Positions 16,021 through 23,402 of a DNA stretch of 37,296 nucleotides are shown piece by piece (within the stretch, counting starts at the first letter, position 1; the number at the start of each line of letters is the position of its first letter). Source of the stretch: an uncultured Bacteroidales bacterium (GTDB lineage: Bacteria; Bacteroidota; Bacteroidia; Bacteroidales; FEN-979); the NCBI GenBank assembly GCA_903945175.1, contig CAJAUM010000058.1, forward strand, positions 1-37,296. The letters run 5' to 3'. The notes below the pieces were generated by a model, which worked only from the letters and a program-made list of their open reading frames with translations, did no database searches and was not told the DNA's origin. Made by a program: the position numbers and the translations under genes.

Positions 16021-17358
16021 ATGAAAAAAAATGTAATCATTATTGGTGCTGCCGGAAGAGATTTTCACAATTTCAACACGTATTATCGCGATAACGCGGA
16101 TTTTAACGTGGTAGCTTTTACAGCTGCGCAAATTCCGGATATTGATGGACGAAAATATCCCGCCGCTCTGGCTGGTAAACTTTATCCCAAAGGCATTCCC
16201 ATCTATGCCGAATCAGAGCTGGTGACCCTGATCAAGAAACACAATGTTGAAATCTGCAACTTCGCTTACAGCGATGTTCCTTATCCAAGGGTTATGAACC
16301 TCAGCTCCGTTGTAAATGCTGCCGGAGCAAACTTTCTTTTGATTGGACCTAAAGACACCATGATCAAAAGCACAAAACCGGTAATTGCAGTTGGTGCGAC
16401 CCGCACAGGGTGTGGCAAAAGTCAGACTTCACGCAGAATCATCGAGATCCTGATGGCCAAAGGGCTTAAAGTTGTGGCTGTCCGTCACCCAATGCCTTAC
16501 GGTGATCTGGTTGCTCAAAAAGTACAGCGCTTTGCCACGGTTAAAGACCTTGCCAAGCACAAATGCACCATTGAAGAGATGGAAGAATATGAACCTCATG
16601 TTGTTCGTGGCAATGTAATTTATGCAGGGGTTGATTATGAGGCTATCCTGCGTGCTGCCGAGAAAGATCCGGATGGCTGTGATATCATTCTCTGGGATGG
16701 CGGCAACAATGACTTTCCTTTTTACAAGCCAGATCTGATGGTTACCGTTGCCGATCCTCACCGTCCGGGTGCCGAAGTTAATTATTATCCGGGCGAGGTG
16801 AATATCCGCATAGCCGATGTGGTCGTTTTGAATAAAATCGATTCAGCCTATCCCGAGCATATAAAAACAGTTCGTGACAATATTCAGAAAATCAATCCAA
16901 AGGCTGTTGTGGTCGACGGTGCCTCCCCCATCCGTGTAGATGATGAGTCGATCATCCGTGGCAAAAAGGTGTTGGTCATTGAGGATGGACCTACCCTTAC
17001 CCATGGTGAGATGAAAATCGGAGCTGGTGTGGTTGCTGCCCAGAAGTATGGTGCTGCCGAGTTGGTTGATCCGCGGCCATATGTGGTTGGTAAACTTGCT
17101 GAAACATTTCAGATATATCCAAACATAGGTCATCTGCTGCCTGCCATGGGTTATGGAGCACAGCAAATCAAAGACCTTGAGGCTACCATCAATAAGGTGC
17201 CCTGCGATTCAGTGGTGATCGCCACCCCCATCGACCTTAACCGTCTGGTGAAGATAAAGAAACCAAACACACGTGTTTATTACGATCTCCAGGAAATTGG
17301 GAAACCTGATCTGACCGATATCCTGAATGGATTTCTCAAAAAACACAAAATAAAATAG
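16021..17358 (+). CDS. Cyclic 2,3-diphosphoglycerate synthetase-like GTPase
   Basis: A 445-residue protein with two nucleotide-binding signatures. The first is an N-terminal Rossmann-like start (NVIIIGAAGRDFHNFN, residues 4-19). The second is a P-loop GATRTGCGKS at residues 125-134, with VVLNKID as the guanine-specificity-like motif and DGGNNDFPF nearby. This combination is that of the family annotated as cyclic 2,3-diphosphoglycerate synthetase, first known in Methanothermus. In Bacteroidota the cyclic product is not an established metabolite, so the real substrate is uncertain. It has a full promoter and a terminator of its own, directly upstream of pyrBI, which may hint at a link to carbamoyl-phosphate or nucleotide metabolism. 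Confidence 0.78.
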   Translation: MKKNVIIIGAAGRDFHNFNTYYRDNADFNVVAFTAAQIPDIDGRKYPAALAGKLYPKGIPIYAESELVTLIKKHNVEICNFAYSDVPYPRVMNLSSVVNAAGANFLLIGPKDTMIKSTKPVIAVGATRTGCGKSQTSRRIIEILMAKGLKVVAVRHPMPYGDLVAQKVQRFATVKDLAKHKCTIEEMEEYEPHVVRGNVIYAGVDYEAILRAAEKDPDGCDIILWDGGNNDFPFYKPDLMVTVADPHRPGAEVNYYPGEVNIRIADVVVLNKIDSAYPEHIKTVRDNIQKINPKAVVVDGASPIRVDDESIIRGKKVLVIEDGPTLTHGEMKIGAGVVAAQKYGAAELVDPRPYVVGKLAETFQIYPNIGHLLPAMGYGAQQIKDLEATINKVPCDSVVIATPIDLNRLVKIKKPNTRVYYDLQEIGKPDLTDILNGFLKKHKIK

Positions 17359-17365
17359 TTGTTCA

Positions 17366-17394
17366 AATCCCGGTCGTTGCCGGGATTTTTTTTT
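17366..17394 (+). terminator. Rho-independent terminator after the GTPase gene
   Basis: AATCCCGG (17366-17373), a 6-base loop, CCGGGATT (17380-17387), then T to 17394. The stem is 8 bp. The T tract runs into the -7 box for pyrB. Confidence 0.9.
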
Positions 17395-17401
17395 AATTTT
17401 G
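17394..17401 (+). promoter_or_regulatory. Bacteroidota -7 box for pyrB-pyrI
   Basis: TAATTTTG fits TAnnTTTG and ends 33 bases before the pyrB ATG. Its first T is the last T of the upstream terminator tract. No clear -33 box is seen; only TTG at 17377-17379, in the terminator loop. Confidence 0.5.
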
Positions 17402-17434
17402 TTTAGATGAATATCAAACGTTAACATCCAGATA

Positions 17435-18346
17435 ATGAAAAACAAAAGTTTAGTTTCCATCAATGATTTCACGCGGGAGGAGCATATTCGCATTCTCGAA
17501 CTTGCCGGCGCCTTTGAAAAGCGGCCAAAACAGCGGATCCTTCAGGATTTTGTTGTCGCCACCCTGTTTTTTGAACCCTCCACCCGAACCCGTTTGAGTT
17601 TCGAAAGTGCGGCCACCCAATTGGGCGCCAAGGTTATCGGGTTTACTGATGCAGCCAGTTCCAGTGTTCAAAAGGGCGAATCACTGCGGGATACGATTCT
17701 GACCGTTTCTAACTACTGCGATATTATTGTGATGCGACACCCAAAAGAAGGGAGTGCACGCTTTGCAAGTGAAGTTTCAAAAGTTCCTGTGATCAATGCC
17801 GGAGATGGAGCCAACCAACACCCTACTCAAACATTGCTGGATATGTATTCTATCAGGAAAACCCAGGGTTCACTCGATAATCTGAATATTGCGTTTGTTG
17901 GTGACCTGAAATATGGAAGAACCGTTCATTCCCTGGTTCAGGCACTCTGTCATTACAACACCACCTTCCACCTTGTTTCTCCGATTGAGCTGAAGCTGCC
18001 CAGTGCTGTGAAAATGGATATTAAAAAACGAAACCTTGTATATTATCAATCCACTGACATCCATGATGTCATTCCAAAGGTTGATATTCTTTATATGACC
18101 CGAATTCAGAAAGAGCGGTTTTCGGATCCGCTGGATTATGAAAAGGTAAAAAATGCCTATGTGTTGCGGAATAGCATGCTTGAGGATACAAAGTCAAACC
18201 TGAAGATTATGCATCCCCTACCCCGGGTCAATGAAATCACCTCTGATGTGGACGAAAACCCAAAGGCATACTACTTCACACAGGCATTAAACGGGGTTTT
18301 CGTAAGGCAGGCGCTACTTGCATCCATTTTGGGTGTTGTTGATTAA
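17435..18346 (+). CDS. pyrB: Aspartate carbamoyltransferase catalytic chain
   Basis: A 303-residue enzyme joining carbamoyl phosphate and aspartate, the committed step of pyrimidine synthesis. The carbamoyl-phosphate motif FFEPSTRTRLSFESA, the SSVQKGESLRDT loop (with the neighbouring-subunit lysine), MRHPKEGSARFA, GDGANQHPTQTLLD and MHPLPRVNEI are all present. It is followed after 17 bases by the regulatory chain, so a dodecameric E. coli-type enzyme is expected. No pyrimidine attenuator is obvious in the 33-base leader. Confidence 0.98.
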   Translation: MKNKSLVSINDFTREEHIRILELAGAFEKRPKQRILQDFVVATLFFEPSTRTRLSFESAATQLGAKVIGFTDAASSSVQKGESLRDTILTVSNYCDIIVMRHPKEGSARFASEVSKVPVINAGDGANQHPTQTLLDMYSIRKTQGSLDNLNIAFVGDLKYGRTVHSLVQALCHYNTTFHLVSPIELKLPSAVKMDIKKRNLVYYQSTDIHDVIPKVDILYMTRIQKERFSDPLDYEKVKNAYVLRNSMLEDTKSNLKIMHPLPRVNEITSDVDENPKAYYFTQALNGVFVRQALLASILGVVD

Positions 18347-18363
18347 TCGAAAAATATCGAATC

Positions 18364-18831
18364 ATGGAAAAAAAAGATTTAAGAAAAGAACTGAAGGTAT
18401 CGGCCATTGAAAATGGAACGGTAATAGACCATATCCCTTCAAAAAGCGTATTCCAGGTTATCAAGATTTTAAACCTGACTGAATACCAGAACCAATTGCT
18501 GATTGCAACCAATCTCGATAGCCAGAAAATGGGAAAAAAGGGGATTATCAAAGTCAGCAATAAATTCTTTAAAAGCGATGAGATCAATAAAATTTCACTC
18601 GTTGCTCCTACCGCTACCCTCATCATTATTAAAGATTTCGAAGTCATTGAAAAGAAAAAAGTTGAGGTGCCGGGCTATGCCGAAAATATTGTAAAGTGTT
18701 TCAATCCAAACTGCATAACAAACAATGAAGACATAGCCACAAAGTTCACCGTGATCGATAAAAAGGATTTGAAGCTGCGTTGTCATTATTGCGAGAAAAT
18801 AACGGCGCGCGACAATATTTCGTTCAGATAA
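18364..18831 (+). CDS. pyrI: Aspartate carbamoyltransferase regulatory chain
   Basis: A 155-residue protein with an N-terminal allosteric domain (LKVSAIENGTVIDHIPSKSVFQVIKILNL) that in homologues binds CTP/ATP, and a C-terminal zinc domain with four cysteines (VKCFNPNCITNNED ... LRCHYCEKITARD), spaced CxxxxC and CxxC. Zinc holds the contact with the catalytic chain. It lies 17 bases after pyrB in the usual order. Length and zinc ligands are intact. Confidence 0.98.
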   Translation: MEKKDLRKELKVSAIENGTVIDHIPSKSVFQVIKILNLTEYQNQLLIATNLDSQKMGKKGIIKVSNKFFKSDEINKISLVAPTATLIIIKDFEVIEKKKVEVPGYAENIVKCFNPNCITNNEDIATKFTVIDKKDLKLRCHYCEKITARDNISFR

Positions 18832-18860
18832 TGATTCACCATGTTGCATCGGAGAATCAT

Positions 18861-18868
18861 TAACTTTG
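18861..18868 (+). promoter_or_regulatory. Bacteroidota -7 box very close to a start codon
   Basis: TAACTTTG fits TAnnTTTG but ends only 9 bases before ATG 18878. A transcript from it would have almost no leader. It may drive leaderless mRNA or be a chance match, in which case the gene is read from pyrBI. Confidence 0.4.
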
Positions 18869-18877
18869 CATTCTATT

Positions 18878-19513
18878 ATGAAACGATCCGTAGTTGCAAT
18901 TTTAATTTTATTTCTCACCACGCCCCTTTTCTGCCAGATGAATCGGCCGGATACGCTATCCAATAGTTCATCGCGGTTTTTTCAACCCAAAAAATTTGAT
19001 TACGGCGTCACACTCGGTTCAGAATTTTCCTCCATGTCGGGATTTGGATCAGCGCTAAAAACCTATGTCACACCTCATGTCACCTATAACCTGAACAAGC
19101 GGCTCAGCATTGGAGGCGGGTTCAGTATTATTCAGACAAATTATTTCGGAGCAAAACCCTATTTCCAGAGTGAACAAAACGCATTCAGTAACGGCAGTTA
19201 TACAAGCGCCATGCTTTTCGTTAATGGACAATATATTGTGAATGAACGACTTACGGTATCCGGTTCTGCCTTTAAACAATTTCCAATCACCAAAGATCCA
19301 TTGCCATATAATCCATTCAACCCGGTTTCATCCAATGGAGCACAGGGAATAGACTTCAATGTTGTTTATAAAGTTGGCAGGAATGTTTATATCCAGGCAG
19401 GGTTTCGCTACACCGACGGGGTGAATCCCTATAACACGAACCGATATTACAGTGATCCATTTCAATCCGGGTCATTTGTTCCGGGCGCTGGATTTGGCTG
19501 TCCCAGGTGGTAG
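18878..19513 (+). CDS. Predicted small outer-membrane beta-barrel protein
   Basis: A 211-residue protein with a signal peptide (MKRSVVAILILFLTTPLFCQ). Its body is of alternating aromatic and polar strands such as FDYGVTLGSEFSS, LSIGGGFSIIQTNYF, LTVSGSAFKQF and VYIQAGFRYTDG. This fits an 8-stranded-type outer-membrane barrel, but I recognise no named family. ATG 18878 is preferred over TTG 18866 because the signal peptide begins there. It lies 46 bases after pyrI and ends 1 base before the stop of the convergent Schlafen-like gene, with no terminator between them, so transcripts from the two genes may overlap. Confidence 0.7.
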   Translation: MKRSVVAILILFLTTPLFCQMNRPDTLSNSSSRFFQPKKFDYGVTLGSEFSSMSGFGSALKTYVTPHVTYNLNKRLSIGGGFSIIQTNYFGAKPYFQSEQNAFSNGSYTSAMLFVNGQYIVNERLTVSGSAFKQFPITKDPLPYNPFNPVSSNGAQGIDFNVVYKVGRNVYIQAGFRYTDGVNPYNTNRYYSDPFQSGSFVPGAGFGCPRW

Positions 19514-19514
19514 G

Positions 19515-20732
19515 TTATTTTTCAGCGAAATGATCAGCAATATACTTTAACGCTTCACTTATATCCATGGCATTGCTGGATGGCCCCACCCGGATAAAAA
19601 ACTCCTCATTGAACCCGGGCTGCCTGAGAAACACAGGTCTGTTGCTGCGAAGGCAATGAACCATACAAACTGTTTTTTCCTCCATTTTTTCAAGATGGGT
19701 CCTGATGTACCGGCTCACATCTCTTCCAAGGCAAGTGCGGATGAGTGTCCATAAATGCAAAAGGAATTTATCTTCATTGACAAACTTATCACTTTCAACA
19801 CCTTCAATGGAACCATCATCCCGAACTCCAATCAGCAATGTTCCTCCATCGGAATTAAGAAACGCAGAAATGGTTTTCAGGCAGGCTCTTTCTACAGCCT
19901 GATTTGTTTTTCCTGCCCTGATGTCCCATCTAAGCGTCGATTTGAACTCAATTGCATCAGTCTCCCCTTTATGGATCAGCATAGTCACCTGCTCTCCTGC
20001 ATCAGATTTAACCTGGCCGCATTGGAGGTAATCCATCACACGGACCACATCCATCAACAGAGAATCATATTCCGTTTCTGGCTGTATCTGCATGGACATC
20101 AGACATTTGACATATTCAATGGGACCAATGGTTCCTGTAACAAGAACCAATGGGAGAACCAGTGCCGCGTGATGTTTCCCGCTTAAAGCTTGTACCACAG
20201 CTTTTTGTGCTGCCGTAAGCCGGTTGTAAGTTAACTTCAGCAATTCGGGAAAAGGGTGGGTGTCAGTATCCTGAAGATCTACCTCACTCATGGCAGTGCC
20301 CACAAAATTGTTAATTGATTTTATCAGAGCCGACAGCGTAATGAACGCAAAAGAAAATAGTTTGTCATCGGGCTGGAAGGGCTGAAAGTTATTTTTTTCA
20401 GTGGTCTTGATAATGACCACAGGGTCAGAATTCAACAGTATTTCCCACCCGGACTCAAATGGATCGGCTCCTGTTTCAATAACATCCTTCTGGAATGAGT
20501 AAAGGATGGGTGCCGAAAGGGTGGTATTCTTTTCAACACCTTGAAAAATCAGGTCTGTTATTATTAACTGGATCAGGCGCTCTGATTCATGGCTGATTTC
20601 ATTTCCCAGGGGAGTCAACAATGGGCTTATCCCCTGAAAAACCTGGTATTTCTTATCCCGTTTAATGATATCAAGCAATTCAGGATAAATTTCAAAACCG
20701 GCGTTACCCAGATACTCAGCAAATGTAGTCAT
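19515..20732 (-). CDS. Schlafen AlbA_2 domain protein with novel N-terminal half
   Basis: A 405-residue protein. The C-terminal part (about 250-400) is an AlbA_2/Schlafen-type domain: DAIEFKSTLRWDIRAG, KTISAFLNSDGGTLLIGVRDDGSIEGVE, and VHCLRSNRPVFLR with FFIRVGPSS. Bacterial members of this family are tied to nucleic-acid binding or RNA cleavage, and several lie in defence contexts, but none is proven here. The first 245 residues match no domain I know and are mainly helical, with no signal peptide. It is preceded by a TAGTTTTG box 44 bases before its ATG and is likely monocistronic. Confidence 0.75.
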   Translation of the reverse strand: MTTFAEYLGNAGFEIYPELLDIIKRDKKYQVFQGISPLLTPLGNEISHESERLIQLIITDLIFQGVEKNTTLSAPILYSFQKDVIETGADPFESGWEILLNSDPVVIIKTTEKNNFQPFQPDDKLFSFAFITLSALIKSINNFVGTAMSEVDLQDTDTHPFPELLKLTYNRLTAAQKAVVQALSGKHHAALVLPLVLVTGTIGPIEYVKCLMSMQIQPETEYDSLLMDVVRVMDYLQCGQVKSDAGEQVTMLIHKGETDAIEFKSTLRWDIRAGKTNQAVERACLKTISAFLNSDGGTLLIGVRDDGSIEGVESDKFVNEDKFLLHLWTLIRTCLGRDVSRYIRTHLEKMEEKTVCMVHCLRSNRPVFLRQPGFNEEFFIRVGPSSNAMDISEALKYIADHFAEK

Positions 20733-20776
20733 TGGTATATTTAATTTGAACCAGCTGCCAATCTTACTTCACAAGA

Positions 20777-20784
20777 CAAAACTA
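20777..20784 (-). promoter_or_regulatory. Bacteroidota -7 box upstream of the Schlafen-like gene
   Basis: TAGTTTTG on the minus strand fits TAnnTTTG, 44 bases before ATG 20732, with an expected start near 20771. The -33 position lacks TTTG. Confidence 0.45.
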
Positions 20785-20815
20785 GCAAATTATTCGCAGC
20801 CGTTTTTTTGATTTG

Positions 20816-21379
20816 TCAAACTTTGTATCTATGGCAGTAAATAAGATGGTCATTTACCATCCCTGCGGCCTGCATGAAGGCATAGCAGATTGTACTTCCG
20901 ATAAACTTAAAACCGCGGGCTTTCAAAGCTTTACTCATTGCATCCGACTCTTTTGATAAAGCAGGAATTTCATTCAGGCTTTTCCATCTGTTGACAAGCG
21001 TTTTCCCGCCGGTGAATTGCCAGATATAGGTATCAAAGGTTCCGAATTCTTTTCGAACTTCGAGGAAGCATTTCGCATTCAGCATTGTTCCACGGATTTT
21101 CGCCCGGTTCCTTATAATACCGGCATCAGACATGAGCCTTTCAAAATCTTTTTCATCGTATTCAGCGATTTTATTCGCATCGAAACCATCAAATGCTTTG
21201 CGAAAATTCTCACGCTTATGCAGGACTGTTTTCCAGCTAAGGCCGGCCTGAAAGGCATCCAATACCATGTATTCAAAAAGCTTCTGATCATCGTGAAGAG
21301 GAATGCCCCACTCCTCATCGTGGTACCTGATCATTAACTGGTCGTTGGAAGGCCATGAACAAGAGGAAATTTCTGTCAT
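20816..21379 (-). CDS. tag: DNA-3-methyladenine glycosylase I
   Basis: A 187-residue base-excision repair enzyme that removes 3-methyladenine. It shows CSWPSNDQLMIRYHDEEWGIPLHDDQKLFE, LDAFQAGLSWKTVLHKRENFR, FVNRWKS-like TLVNRWKSLNEIP, and the C-terminal FKFIGSTICYAFMQAAGMVNDHLIYC with zinc-binding Cys/His residues. The start is ATG 21379. The frame stays open to 21487, but that extension translates the GAATGAC repeat (FVIRHSSF) and is not protein-like. The first cysteine of the zinc site follows the start by six residues, as in the family. Confidence 0.96.
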   Translation of the reverse strand: MTEISSCSWPSNDQLMIRYHDEEWGIPLHDDQKLFEYMVLDAFQAGLSWKTVLHKRENFRKAFDGFDANKIAEYDEKDFERLMSDAGIIRNRAKIRGTMLNAKCFLEVRKEFGTFDTYIWQFTGGKTLVNRWKSLNEIPALSKESDAMSKALKARGFKFIGSTICYAFMQAAGMVNDHLIYCHRYKV

Positions 21380-21394
21380 AGGATGGGGGCTTTT

Positions 21395-21415
21395 GAATGA
21401 CGAATGACGAATAAC
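21395..21415. repeat. 7-bp tandem repeat (GAATGAC) x3 in the tag leader
   Basis: Two perfect copies of GAATGAC and a third GAATAAC lie between the tag -7 box (21423-21430) and its ATG (21379). The unit differs by one base from a circular shift of the AATGACC unit at 9321-9348, so both belong to one repeat family in this genome. Confidence 0.85.
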
Positions 21416-21422
21416 GAAGGTA

Positions 21423-21430
21423 CAAAAATA
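21423..21430 (-). promoter_or_regulatory. Bacteroidota -7 box upstream of tag
   Basis: TATTTTTG on the minus strand fits TAnnTTTG. The expected transcript start, near 21417, would place the GAATGAC repeat at the very 5' end of the mRNA. Confidence 0.45.
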
Positions 21431-21643
21431 AAAAGTCAACTTCACAACACGCGTTTTCGCGTAACAAACAATGGCACCACAGATCAAAAAAAATTCAGCG
21501 AACGTATTATCACGTACTAGACGCGATTATATTATTGAGTAAACCATAAATCGTTACCTATCTATCCTGTGAAATCCCCTCAAATAAATAAAATAATAAT
21601 TTTTATAGCCTTCATATTCAGATATATAACTGACATAAATCAC

Positions 21644-21991
21644 TCATTCTCTCCATTGGTCATCTATTTCTGGCCCGCTCTTTGCCTTACCTCCTACCCA
21701 CATTAAAAGAGGGAAACCGTCCTTCTCATGTAAAGTACGGTATGTGTAATCAAATACAGAAGAATAACGAATAGCAGTAGAAAAAACAATCGGATTAATT
21801 GCTAAAGCCACATAAGGCACGTTGCAGTTAAGCAATTCAGCAGTTATTCTTGCTAAAACATCCTTCCCGGTGAAATAACCGTAAGTATGAGGTACCAAGG
21901 ATTTCGCTTTTTCTTTCAAAGTAAAATCGAAATTATTCTTTATGGCTATCCGGGACGAAATAAACATAGATGCTTTTTCTGACATCATCAT
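21644..21991 (-). CDS. Unrecognised small protein
   Basis: A 115-residue protein I cannot place. It has no signal peptide and no clear membrane segment. The middle, GYFTGKDVLARITAELLNCNVPYVALAINP, and the C-terminal FPLLMWVGGKAKSGPEIDDQW look like a folded cytoplasmic domain. An AGAAGG sequence lies 3 bases before ATG 21991; ATGs at 21988 and 21985 follow at once, and which is used is open. A TTG 24 bases further up is less likely. It is divergent from the coiled-coil gene at 22130, with about 140 bases between them. Confidence 0.55.
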   Translation of the reverse strand: MMMSEKASMFISSRIAIKNNFDFTLKEKAKSLVPHTYGYFTGKDVLARITAELLNCNVPYVALAINPIVFSTAIRYSSVFDYTYRTLHEKDGFPLLMWVGGKAKSGPEIDDQWRE

Positions 21992-22129
21992 AACCTTCTT
22001 CGCGTCCCGGATCAAAAAAAATCAACTTTCTTTCAAACTTCAGAAAATTACTGTCTGCGGCTGGCAAACAGCCTGTTGGGCATCAACTATATTTTCACGC
22101 AATAATTACTAAAAATAGGAGATAAAAAA

Positions 22130-23146
22130 ATGGGATTAGCATCAGACATGAAAAATTTGACCGAAGAGTTAATCTCTTCATTCAAACAACGGATCACAGA
22201 AAATGAAGCGCTTGTAAACGATGTACAAAAAACCCTCAACGGTTTCCGCAAGGATCACCAGGAGATGACCGCCATTTTAAACGCCAATGCGGCTGCTCTC
22301 AGAAAAGGCCTTGCCCGTGGGGAGAAAGAACGGCTCAATACCTTCGATGCATTAATGACCAAGATTCTCAGCAAGATCACCTCCATCAGGAAAGAGGTTG
22401 TGGCAATTCAAGCTTCTACCCTCAACTTGATAAATGAATTCAAAACAGACAGGGCACAAATGGCTGTTGAGTTGGATAATTCCTTTGCCCAAGGCAGGGC
22501 CAAGAGGAGGCAAAACGAAAAAAGCAGAATGAAGGAATTTGACGCCCTGATGAAAAAAATCAACGATGATGTTAAAAGCATTAACGATGAAGTTGCGGAA
22601 ATTTTCAAGAATACGAACGATATGCTCGACCGGTTTGAAAAAGAGCATACGGATATGACGGATGAACTCTGGGAAGAACTGGGCAAAAACCTGGCTGAAA
22701 GAGTGGAATATACGAGGGCATTGCTGAAAGGGTTCCACAAAAGGTTATCGGAAATCAGCAATGAAAACCATAAAATGGCTCAAAAACTGAGAAAAGACCT
22801 TGTCAATGGTGAAACAGAAAGGCTTAGTGACTACAATGGCATCATAAAAGGCATCCATGTGTCCATTAAAGGCATCCGTAACGAAGTGAACAATATCAAA
22901 AAGTACACTGGAGGAATGCTTGATGATTTGCTGCAGAATCGGGTTGAAGCATCAGCTGAATGGAAAAAGATGCAAGATACAATGGATCAGATCAGGAAAA
23001 CCGGTATTGTCACGACTGTGGAGGAAGCAAAGAAAGAGGTAAAAAAGGTGGCCCCTGCTTTTACTTCATTTACACAAGAGCCAGAAATATTGGAACAGAA
23101 CGTACTGGGTTTTATCGACACGCATGCAGAGGGTGTGAAAATATAG
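22130..23146 (+). CDS. Repeat-built coiled-coil protein of unknown function
   Basis: A 338-residue, highly charged, almost wholly helical protein without signal peptide or membrane segment. Internal repeats are visible. Units begin at about residues 38 (GFRKDHQEMTAIL), 103 (EFKTDRAQMAVEL), 168 (RFEKEHTDMTDEL) and 209. Each is followed by a segment such as FDALMTKILSKITSIRKEV (72-90), FDALMKKINDDVKSINDEV (137-155) or YNGIIKGIHVSIKGIRNEV (235-253). The first two units are 65 residues long; the third is shortened. The tail (300-338) is acidic-hydrophobic and non-repetitive. ATG 22130 follows AGGAGA. The gene is followed after 9 bases by a small Cys-rich ORF and then three sensor kinases. A scaffold or surface-coat role is conceivable, not shown. 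Confidence 0.8.
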   Translation: MGLASDMKNLTEELISSFKQRITENEALVNDVQKTLNGFRKDHQEMTAILNANAAALRKGLARGEKERLNTFDALMTKILSKITSIRKEVVAIQASTLNLINEFKTDRAQMAVELDNSFAQGRAKRRQNEKSRMKEFDALMKKINDDVKSINDEVAEIFKNTNDMLDRFEKEHTDMTDELWEELGKNLAERVEYTRALLKGFHKRLSEISNENHKMAQKLRKDLVNGETERLSDYNGIIKGIHVSIKGIRNEVNNIKKYTGGMLDDLLQNRVEASAEWKKMQDTMDQIRKTGIVTTVEEAKKEVKKVAPAFTSFTQEPEILEQNVLGFIDTHAEGVKI

Positions 23147-23155
23147 TTCAGGAAA

Positions 23156-23359
23156 ATGAACATAAAAATAACCGAGTATTCAATGTATTGCAACTGCGGA
23201 ATTGAATTCCGGCCGTTGATACAAACTTATCGAAACATATACCTGGTTTGCACTTGCGGAAAAATGAAAACAGTAAAAAGAAGGTTGTGGTTTGTTCATT
23301 ACGCCAGGTCTTTAAAAGGATTCTGCTCATCCAAACTAATAAGTTTCTTGTTACTATAG
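23156..23359 (+). CDS. Small Cys-x-Cys (zinc-ribbon-like) protein, tentative
   Basis: A 67-residue frame with C12-x-C14 and C32-x-C34, the arrangement of a small zinc ribbon, followed by a basic stretch (KTVKRR) and a hydrophobic C-terminus. ATG 23156 has CAGGA 4 bases upstream and lies 9 bases after the coiled-coil stop, which fits translation in the same mRNA. The next gene starts 43 bases after its stop. No family is recognised, and the second half of the frame looks less protein-like, so it may be shorter or spurious. Confidence 0.4.
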   Translation: MNIKITEYSMYCNCGIEFRPLIQTYRNIYLVCTCGKMKTVKRRLWFVHYARSLKGFCSSKLISFLLL

Positions 23360-23402
23360 CATATCCAACAAGTGTGAACCGGGTATAAACTGAACAGGTA
23401 TT

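Noticed and set aside
21380-21487. N-terminal extension of tag to 21487
   Set aside because: The added residues translate the GAATGAC repeat and promoter region; the protein family begins just before the CSWP motif at ATG 21379.
22059-22073. GGCTG/CAGCC hairpin as a terminator
   Set aside because: The stem is only 5 bp and is not followed by a T run; at most it is a weak regulatory structure.
22130-23146. Gas-vesicle GvpC-type protein
   Set aside because: The repeats and helical character invite the comparison, but the unit is about 65 residues rather than about 33 and no gas-vesicle gene is nearby.
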